This document shows positions 57,501 through 64,000 of a stretch of DNA of 64,000 nt, piece by piece. The DNA lies in assembly GCA_029721515.1 (NCBI GenBank), contig CM056556.1, positions 1,860,501 through 1,924,500 of the forward strand, written 5' to 3'. Each line of letters begins with the position of its first letter. The first letter of the stretch is position 1. Origin of the DNA: Synanceia verrucosa. Its lineage: Eukaryota > Chordata > Actinopteri > Perciformes > Synanceiidae. The notes beneath the pieces were generated by a model, which saw nothing but the letters and a program-made list of their open reading frames with translations, ran no database searches and was not told the DNA's origin. Position numbers and translations under genes: made by a program.

Positions 57501-57560
57501 TTTAAATATTTGAATTGTTTAAATATATTATGATGTTTTTCATTACACAAAGTTATAAAT
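39575..57560. repeat. Satellite array, monomer about 168.7 bp, roughly 100 copies
   Basis: Head-to-tail monomers are marked by CGACATACTATAGTATGACG, first at 39686 and last intact at 56704. Successive spacing is 168-169 bp. The monomer carries CATACTATAGTATG, GCAACATGCTAAAATATGG, GAGAAATTACACTACCAATC, ATTCAATAGGCTAAAATAAG and CAACATTTTAAAATTTGAC in that order. Both edges decay: the first copy is partial, and copies after 56.75 kb diverge (for example atactatactatg at 57230). There is no open frame of 60 codons on either strand between 39.6 and 56.9 kb. The plus strand is very T-rich. It fills the space between lonp2 and siah1. Confidence 0.97.
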
Positions 57561-58510
57561 TATGGTTTTAAAGTTGACGTTTTTTTGGGAATCAGATCAT
57601 AGCCGCTCTCTGGACATCAAATCTTGTATTTTTATGAATGCCTGATCATTCATGCGCCAGCATTACCAATTGCGCACAAGAAATATTCCATATAACATGG
57701 TTCTCTCAGGATGTAACCACTTCTCCTGCACCTCCATCAGCCCAAAACGTCATCTTTGCACACAATAAATGTTATGTTCTTGTCTTTTTGCATTGTCATG
57801 CTTTCAGCATCCTTAAATTGTAATGCTAATTTCAGCCTCTAGGAGCTGCTGTTTAGTCTTACAGGAATGAACCAATGAGGTGGAGAGATGGTTGGCACCT
57901 GCATTTAGTCCATCACATCTCCACCTACTTCTTGGTCACATTATGAATGTTTAAGTCAGAGTATTAATATTTCCATGTTCATGCATGTACTCTGCATATG
58001 AGCTCACTGAAGACACACCCAGTCAAACCTCAGTATTAGGACTCCCTCTCTACACCCCCCTTCACCACATTTCCTGACCGAATTACCCAGAAGCCCTCAG
58101 GCTGAGCGTCTATCCTGGCAGCACTCCCACAAACAGCTCATACTCTGTGATCTTGCATCATGATGTTAATGTTAGGTGTGGTCCCTGCAGCAGAGCTGGA
58201 CCCCCGAGACCACATGATCAGGACCCAGAAAGAGTCAAACCAACAAGTGTTTTTGTGCAGATGACACCGTCCAGTTCTTGATACTCTAATATTCTGTGTA
58301 TCAGTGGTGAAATACATGAATGAATGTGTGTCACTGTGGAATAAAATGATCAACAGGGAGCCACAGAAAGTTACTGTGTGAGGAGGGAATCTCACTTAAA
58401 CATTAAAGACGTGCAACTTTAACCTTTAACAGTTAAGGATTAAAAAAACTGAAAAGACGCAGCCACGATCAGGACGTGCTGTTAAAAAAGAAAAAAGAAG
58501 AGAGGTCACC
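57560..58510. other. Spacer between satellite and siah1 3' end
   Basis: Mostly unique-looking AT-rich DNA. I see no exon, RNA gene or clear repeat. Confidence 0.5.
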
Positions 58511-58528
58511 AGGTATGAAAAAGATAGA

Positions 58529-58534
58529 TTTATT
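58529..58534 (-). terminator. siah1: Putative siah1 poly(A) signal
   Basis: AATAAA on the minus strand, about 1.5 kb after the stop. Other weaker candidates exist. Confidence 0.45.
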
Positions 58535-59839
58535 TAATGACAAATTAAAACAGAAAAAAGTGAAGGAGTTGAGGGAGAGCAGCAACATTACTGAGACTCC
58601 ACATGAAGACAGGAAGGAGGGACGACTGTCCTTTCCTCCCTCCCTCCTCTGAGACAAAAAAAGAGAGAAGACTTAGCACACAAACGAGAGAACGGAGAGA
58701 CAAAGTGATGGAAAACAACACAAACCTTCAGAAGAACGACACAACTTGCTTTTTAACTACAAACACTGAAGTTTAGCCACAAGTTTTACAACTGCATTTA
58801 ATTTTTGTTTTTAAAAGTCATTAAAAAATGATAATTATGATAATCTCCATTTAATAATAACAATAGCAACATGGTGACAGTAGAGACTGTCCCTCATTCC
58901 TGGTTGGTGATCAGTTTATCAGTGGTTGAGGCCGCCGACAGAGAAGGAAAGGAAGGAAGGAAGGAAGGAAAGGAAACGAGGAAGTGAGCGAGCGGTCCGC
59001 CATCTTTGTCCAACACACACACACGCAGAGGTATTCTCTCCTTTCATACAAAAAACCTAAAATAATTAAAAAGAAACAGACTTTATAAAATAAACCCCCA
59101 AAAGAAAACTGACTCAACTGAAATGCAGTTTTCCCCCTCGCTTCAAAAAAACAAACAAACAAACAAACAAAAAAAGACCCCCATAATCCTCTTGTCAAAA
59201 AAAACAAACAAAAAAAACCCACTCTGAAAACACTTAATCCATCCATTACTACACCTGCACACACCTGTACTGCAAAGAACAGGTGTGTGTTCAGTGATGA
59301 AAATCAGAACTTAAGTCCACCTGGTGGAGCTGAGAGCTTCCCTAAATCCACCCAGTATGAGAGCAGAGGCCGTCCTAACGACGAGCGGCGATGCTCAACC
59401 TTCAGCCTCGTCTTGACAGCCGTCCACGTCCGGTCCCAGACATCCACAGCCACGCCAGTCTGGGTGGAGATTAACACCCAGCTCTGCCGTTAAGAACTCT
59501 GTGGGATCTGGGGTCCAGTCTGAGACACATGAAGATGCCCACGGTGGTGAAACCAGACCAGTCCAGGAGGTCTGAGGTGGATTACAAACAGCAGGAAGTA
59601 GAGGGAGTGAGCACTGACTGGCGGTTCGGTGAGCTGTAGTGTCTGAAATGTCTGAGGATAACGGAGGGAAGAGACGCTAAAATAAGAGCGAGGGGGGGGA
59701 TGAGAAAAGAAGAGTTTGACCGAACAGCTTTTCAGTTTGTTTTCTGACCAAGTGAGCGTGCATGAGTCTCACAGATATACGTGTTTGAGTGTGTTTAGAA
59801 GTCTATAGCCGTCACTACACAGTTATGTCCTTGTGTTGA

Positions 59840-59893
59840 TTCATCCATCCATCCATCCATTCATCCATCCATCCATCCATTCATCCATCCATC
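59840..59893. repeat. (CATC)n microsatellite in the siah1 3' UTR
   Basis: tcatccatccatccatccat repeated with interspersed attc units. Confidence 0.9.
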
Positions 59894-60066
59894 CCACCCC
59901 CTGGGCCTCCACGGCTGCCCGATCAGACAGTCCAGTTCCACGTCTCAAGGGGTGAGGCAGAGAAGTGGGGGGGGACGCCTTGAGGTCACGACCGATTTGA
60001 CCCCCTCAGATAATACCCCCCCCCCCGGCAATCTGTAGCTTTTCCACCCTCTCCTCTGGAAAGTTC

Positions 60067-60438
60067 TTAGCACATGGAGATGGTGACGTTGATGCCCAGG
60101 TTGCCGTTCTCGGCGAACAGCTGTGCAATGGACGTGTCGAACACCAGGCAGTCGCTGTTCATGATGGCCGTGGCGATGCCCTCGTGGATGGAGCGCGGCG
60201 TGGCCTCCCAGGTCAGGCGGCGCCGGTGTCCGTTGAGCTCCAGCCGGTAGGCGAAGTTCTCGGCCTGCTTGCGCGTCCCGATGAGCTGCACGATGGCGAA
60301 GAACTGCTGGTGGCCGTCGTACTTTTCCTGCTTCTCCAGCACCAGCATGAAGTGGAAGCCGAAGCACGACTGCATCATCACCCAGTCCACGGCGCCCGGC
60401 AGGTTGATGTCCGTGGCCAGGAACACGATGTCCTCCCC
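60067..60438 (-). CDS. siah1: siah1 coding exon 3 (substrate-binding domain)
   Basis: Residues 160-282 and TAA, GEDIVFLATDINLPGAVDWV through NVTISMC. The acceptor on the minus strand is gtccag. Confidence 0.97.
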   Translation of the reverse strand, partial: GEDIVFLATDINLPGAVDWVMMQSCFGFHFMLVLEKQEKYDGHQQFFAIVQLIGTRKQAENFAYRLELNGHRRRLTWEATPRSIHEGIATAIMNSDCLVFDTSIAQLFAENGNLGINVTISMC

Positions 60439-62702
60439 CTGGACGGAGACAGACGGGTTTAGTCATCACGTCTTCAGGCTTTAACTCTAAAGATCTACTA
60501 CTAAATTAAAACGCCTCATCCTCCAGAACGAGCCATTAAACAATTAAAGAAAATAAAACTAGGGCTGCCCAAGTCACCGTGGTTAATCTGTGCACGGTAA
60601 CTTCAATTGAACTACGGAAGTATAACTGTGCCATCTGATTTTGAATTTCTTTTAGCATCAAAATCAGGCTGAATTTCAAAACCTGGCATACAATTTTATT
60701 TCTGACACTATTTTTTTTCCTCAATGATAATATTAATGACAAGTGTAAAAAAAAAAAAAATAATGTCCCAAAAATATTTTTTAAAAACTGAATTTTAAAA
60801 ACTGAAGAAATTTAAAATCTACAAATTCCGTTTCAGGAAAAATTCTGGCTCTATCATCCAATGGTAAAGTCAATTTTGCAGTTGAATTTTTTGACTTAGA
60901 AGTTTTTAATGCCATTTTTTAAATGAATTTTTAGATGTTGACTTTCTTAATACAGAATTTTTAAAAACAGAATATTTTGAGATATCTTTTTTTTCCCCAG
61001 TGAATTTATTTTACCACAGAGAAAAAAAAATGATAATTTTGAAATTCAAAGTCTGATTTGATACAAAAAAAAATCAGCTTCAGAAATTCCAAATCAGATG
61101 GCACAGTTATACTTCCATAACTGTTCAAAATGCATTGCCAGACAGCCTGAATTAGCTGTACACCTTTCTAAATCAAATTTATCTTAATGAAGCTTGAAGA
61201 CCTGAGACCTTCTGAACAGCAGTGCTGAAATAAAAGTGTGTGTGTGTGTGCGTGTGTGTGTGACCTGCAGCGTGGTGATGGACTTGTGCTGGTGCATCAG
61301 GTGAGGCATGACGGCGTCCAGCGAGCCCTGCCACTTGCAGGAGGCGCCGGGACACGGGCAGGAGTACGGCCGAAACTCGCACAGCTCTTCGTGCTCCGTC
61401 TTGTCGGTGTGAGGCAGGGTGACTTCGCAGCCCGACGAGGCGTACTTGCAGGGGAAGAGGACAGAGTTGGCCACCTTCTCCATGGCCAGGTTCCTGATGG
61501 AGCCCAGGGGGCCTCGACAGGTGGGGCAGCAGGTGAGCTTGGGCCGACAGTTGGAGCACACCTGGGAGAGGACAAAACGAGTCAGCCTTCATCCTCCATG
61601 AGGAGTTAGGAGAGGACTGTGAGGTGTTATCAGGGGTCTTTCTCTTTCTTTCTCAATGTTTGGCTTTTAATTTCACAGTTCTCAGAAGACCATCACTTTC
61701 TTTACGGTGCCAACGCAGGACTTTTTCCTTTAAATTCTGCTTTAAGACGAGTCATATGTTTAAAAAAAAAAAACAAAAACTGTTCAGCAGACAGAGAATA
61801 TATATTTGTAATAACCCTCAAGTTCAACAATTCAGGCCTGCACAATTAAAAACAGATTTGAAAAACTGATATGATTTGTGATATTAGAGGAGGATATATT
61901 TGTGTTACATCATACTTATCATAACACTAATTTTCATTGACCAGGTTAATTAAAATGAGCATTGATGTGCCTGTAGTTGGTGATGCAAGGACATAAATAA
62001 TAAATTTAAAATCATATTTTGCTCTGGACACTATCAGGCTATATTTTTTTTAACATTTTTGGAAGGGAAAAAAAACACCCAGTGCTACAGTGGTTAAAAA
62101 CAGCTTCAAGGTAAATAGCTTTACTTATTATTAGAGGACGTTATTTTAAAATAAGTGTATTCCACTCACTGTGAGGGGTGACCAGGTTGTAATTAACGAG
62201 TAAATACTAATCAATATCTCCTGTGTTTGAGTTGTGTCAGGCTTCACTTGACTGATTACACTGATTTCTGAAGTTCCTACTGAACAATTATTGGTCACGA
62301 TTAGATTAATAACAAAGCACGTTTAACAGCTGGCAGCACAAGTCTTATTAATTATTAATGTTAATTTCCAGTTCATATTAGTACTGAAAACAGGGTCATC
62401 AGATGCAGTCCAAAGGACATTTATTTGTGCTTAAAACCAGAGAAAAAAGGGACTAAAACTCTTCTTCCCTGTGCAGTGACCTCTCAACATGGAGCTCTCT
62501 CTGCAGGCGGGACTCGACCTACCAGGTGTCCAGACTGGCACTGCAGGATGGGGGGCAGGACATAGTCGAAGCAGACGGGGCACTCGAACAGGCTGGCCAG
62601 GTCGCTGTTGGAGGCGGTGGTGCCGGACAGGGTGGGCACTCGCTGGGAGGGGGGGCACTTGGAGGTTCCTGTGGGCAGCGCGGTGGCAGTCTGGCGACTC
62701 AT
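60067..62702 (-). CDS. siah1: E3 ubiquitin-protein ligase Siah1 (3 coding exons)
   Basis: RING-type ubiquitin ligase of the seven-in-absentia family. It binds E2 enzymes and, through its C-terminal substrate-binding domain, marks targets for proteasomal breakdown. Three exons join in frame into 282 residues, the same length as human SIAH1, and nearly identical to it from recall. Order: variable N-terminus MSRQTATALPTG, C3HC4 RING finger (Cys41, 44, 55, His59, Cys62, 65, 72, 75), SIAH-type zinc fingers (about 93-153, with HEELCEFRPYSCPCPGASCK) and the dimeric substrate-binding domain (about 155-282) ending NVTISMC. The start is the ATG at 62702, two bases after an acceptor (cgtcag), so at least one non-coding 5' exon lies upstream. 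The gene converges on lonp2. No broken frame was seen. Confidence 0.97.
60600..61130. mobile_element. Non-autonomous element with ~36 bp inverted ends in siah1 intron 2
   Basis: ggaagtataactgtgccatc at 60615 and its complement gatggcacagttatacttcc at 61098 form the core of terminal repeats that match at about 34 of 36 positions (60613-60649 and 61083-61118). The interior is AT-rich and has no transposase. The superfamily is unknown. Confidence 0.65.
61231..61262. repeat. (TG)n microsatellite beside the siah1 exon 2 donor
   Basis: A TG run with one CG interruption begins right after the donor on the siah1 strand, reading CAG then GTCACACACA. Confidence 0.9.
61265..61561 (-). CDS. siah1: siah1 coding exon 2 (RING end and zinc fingers)
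   Basis: Residues 61-159, VCSNCRPKLTCCPTCRGPLG through HQHKSITTLQ, between cccag and gtcaca. 297 bp, phase 0 at both ends. Confidence 0.97.
61562..62522 (-). other. siah1: siah1 intron 1 (between coding exons 1 and 2)
   Basis: 961 bp of AT-rich DNA with a donor gtaggt and an acceptor cccag on the minus strand. I saw no nested gene or clear repeat in it. Confidence 0.7.
62523..62702 (-). CDS. siah1: siah1 coding exon 1 (N-terminus and RING start)
   Basis: Residues 1-60, MSRQTATALPTGTSKCPPSQ through QCQSGHL; donor gtaggt. It carries the first four zinc ligands of the RING (Cys41, Cys44, Cys55, His59). Confidence 0.96.
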
Positions 62703-62943
62703 TTCTGACGGAAAAAGAGAGTTTCAGCGCAGGAGACACTGTCTTATATCACACATATCCCACTTTTAACACCATCGCACATGCACACTTTGGACTATTG
62801 TAAATAACTGTGATGTCGGACATCATCCAACACTTTCTAAAAGTGTTGAAAAACAGCAAACATGGTGTCATTATGGTAACTTCACTCATTCCTCTCCTGG
62901 AAGCCTCTTTGTTCTAGCGCCTGGACGATATGGATTTATCACA

Positions 62944-63170
62944 GTGGCACGTGGTGTAGTGGTTAGCACTGTCGCCTCACAGCAAGAAGGTACCAAGTTC
63001 GAATCCCCTTTCTGTGTGGAGTTTGCATGTTCTCCCCGTGTCTGCGTGGGTTCTCTCTAGTACTCCGGCTTCCTCCCACCATCCAAAAACATGCATGGGG
63101 ATTAGGTTAACTGATTAATTTAAATTGACCGTAGGTGTGAATGTGAGTGGTTGTCTGTCTCTATGTATCA
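62944..63170 (+). mobile_element. tRNA-derived SINE
   Basis: The head tggtgtagtggttagcactg fits a polymerase III A box, and agttcgaatcc fits a B box about 40 bp on. The body ggagtttgcatgttctcccc, then cctcccaccatccaaaaaca, then gtaggtgtgaatgtgagtgg is a widespread fish SINE layout (recall). It lies upstream of the siah1 coding exons, antisense to them, probably in the first intron. Confidence 0.8.
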
Positions 63171-63370
63171 ATGTAAACTTTTGATCTTGAAAGTTGAAGA
63201 AAAAAGTGAATTTTGTGAACAAAATAACATCACAAAATTGCAGTAAATCTCTGAACGCTGTGTTTTCCTATTGGTATTAAATGCACCATCTGAAAATTTA
63301 ATACCTACAGCAAATTTAACACAAAGAAAGACCTTAATTACCCAGATTTTAATTTAAAACACCTGTGTTT
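63170..63370 (-). repeat. Dispersed repeat, family D, copy 3 (inverted)
   Basis: ttttgtgaacaaaataacat, gtgttttcctattggtatta and accatctgaaaatttaatac are the reverse complement of blocks in the copies at 23300 and 24000. Confidence 0.6.
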
Positions 63371-64000
63371 CCATTTTAAAGGTACATTTTGCACATTTAG
63401 AGACAAAGACTCACAAAATTGGATTGTAAATATTCTTTTCAAATTTCAATGTTAACATGCAAAATCTGTTATTCATTGTTGTTTCAGATGGTTCCAGGCT
63501 CCACACAAATTCAAACACATTCTCTGAGTAGATGTATAAATGTAAAATCAATAAGAGAAGCAGTACGTGCCGTTAACCTCTCCTCATCTGAACACTTCTT
63601 TAAAACTAAAATCTGTGCCCGCAGAGCACCGCAAACCAATATGACTGCAGGCTTTTGAGTTTCCTTTACAGCATCTGGACTGTTTTCTTTCATCCGTCTA
63701 TCTATCTGAGGAATGAGCGGAGGACACATCACTTCCTGCCTATTATTGTCACGGCAACAAGTCGGAGCCGCACAGACTTTATTGGTCATAAATGTATATA
63801 TATATAAATATAGAGAGAGCACACTAAAGTGAACTCAGATGTGGTGTGTGGAGATGCTGTTTCCTATCGTGCTGGGCGGTTGCCATGGTAACAGGTTTGT
63901 GGTTAAGTATGGGATGGCCTGTGGAGCAGGAGGAGGAGAGCAAAAATGATGGCAGGTAAAATGAGCTGAGGAAGAGGAGGGGAAGGAGGACTATTTAAGG
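63370..64000. other. Sequence upstream of the siah1 coding region
   Basis: I see no exon. It contains an RFX X-box-like 14-mer (63879-63892) and a purine-rich end with gaggaggagag-type runs. It could be first intron or promoter; the siah1 first exon was not identified. Confidence 0.4.
63879..63892. promoter_or_regulatory. RFX X-box-like 14-mer upstream of siah1
   Basis: GTTGCCATGGTAAC consists of two half sites separated by AT, matching the RFX consensus GTNRCC(N)RGYAAC. It is outside recognised repeats. Function is not shown. Confidence 0.4.

Larger units (their letters stand above)
58510..60066 (-). other. siah1: Probable siah1 3' UTR
   Basis: It runs from the siah1 stop down to a minus-strand AATAAA (plus strand tttatt, 58529-58534). 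It contains a GGAA run (58945-58970), A-rich and CAAA runs (59140-59220), a CATC array (59840-59893), and a C11 and a G8 run close to the stop. The extent is inferred, since no transcript end is visible. Confidence 0.5.

Noticed and set aside
39575..57560. Regularly spaced repeats suggesting a CRISPR-like array
   Set aside because: The whole monomer repeats, with no unique spacers, and the setting is a vertebrate chromosome.
59945..60469. 174-codon minus-strand open frame over siah1 exon 3
   Set aside because: It is an alternative frame of the real siah1 exon, rich in R, G and H as expected from GC-rich out-of-frame translation.
61179..61592. 137-codon minus-strand and 123-codon plus-strand open frames at siah1 exon 2
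   Set aside because: Both are shadows of the siah1 coding exon in other frames.

Overview
The window is vertebrate nuclear DNA, most likely from a ray-finned (teleost) fish. Genes are split into many small exons with GT/AG boundaries, introns and intergenic DNA are AT-rich, and there are a Tc1-like transposon, Tc1 relics, MITE-like repeats, a tRNA-derived SINE and many micro- and minisatellites. There are no operons or bacterial signals.

Three genes are visible. (1) At the left edge, the last two coding exons (535-642, 2125-2358) of a plus-strand gene that I do not recognise. (2) lonp2, the peroxisomal Lon protease, is complete on the plus strand. I could trace 17 coding exons from 10391 to 38589 that join in frame into 843 residues, with Walker A and B motifs, a Ser/Lys protease dyad and a C-terminal SKL peroxisomal targeting signal. 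(3) siah1, the RING E3 ubiquitin ligase, is on the minus strand. Its three coding exons (62702 down to 60067) join into 282 residues. lonp2 and siah1 converge tail to tail, an arrangement also known in human.

Layout: 1-2.75 kb, end of the unknown gene; 2.75-10.1 kb, intergenic DNA with old repeats; 10.1-39.0 kb, lonp2 with repeat-laden introns, including a 1.6 kb Tc1-like element in intron 9, a 2.4 kb minisatellite of 48/52 bp units in intron 13 and a 1.9 kb minisatellite of 36 bp units that fills intron 16 up to the acceptor; 39.6-57.6 kb, a roughly 18 kb satellite array with a monomer near 168.7 bp; 58.5-62.7 kb, siah1; 62.7-64 kb, upstream siah1 sequence with a SINE.

The most unusual object is the satellite array between the two convergent genes. 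It has about 100 head-to-tail monomers of nucleosome-repeat size. Nearly every monomer carries the same 14 bp perfect palindrome, each is built from about five related 27-38 bp subunits, and larger blocks of 11 to 29 monomers have been duplicated within the array. Other points of interest are splice sites embedded in or next to tandem repeats, inverted repeats that bracket lonp2 exon groups, and a possible recursive splice site at lonp2 exon 14. All family names come from reading and recall; no database search was run.
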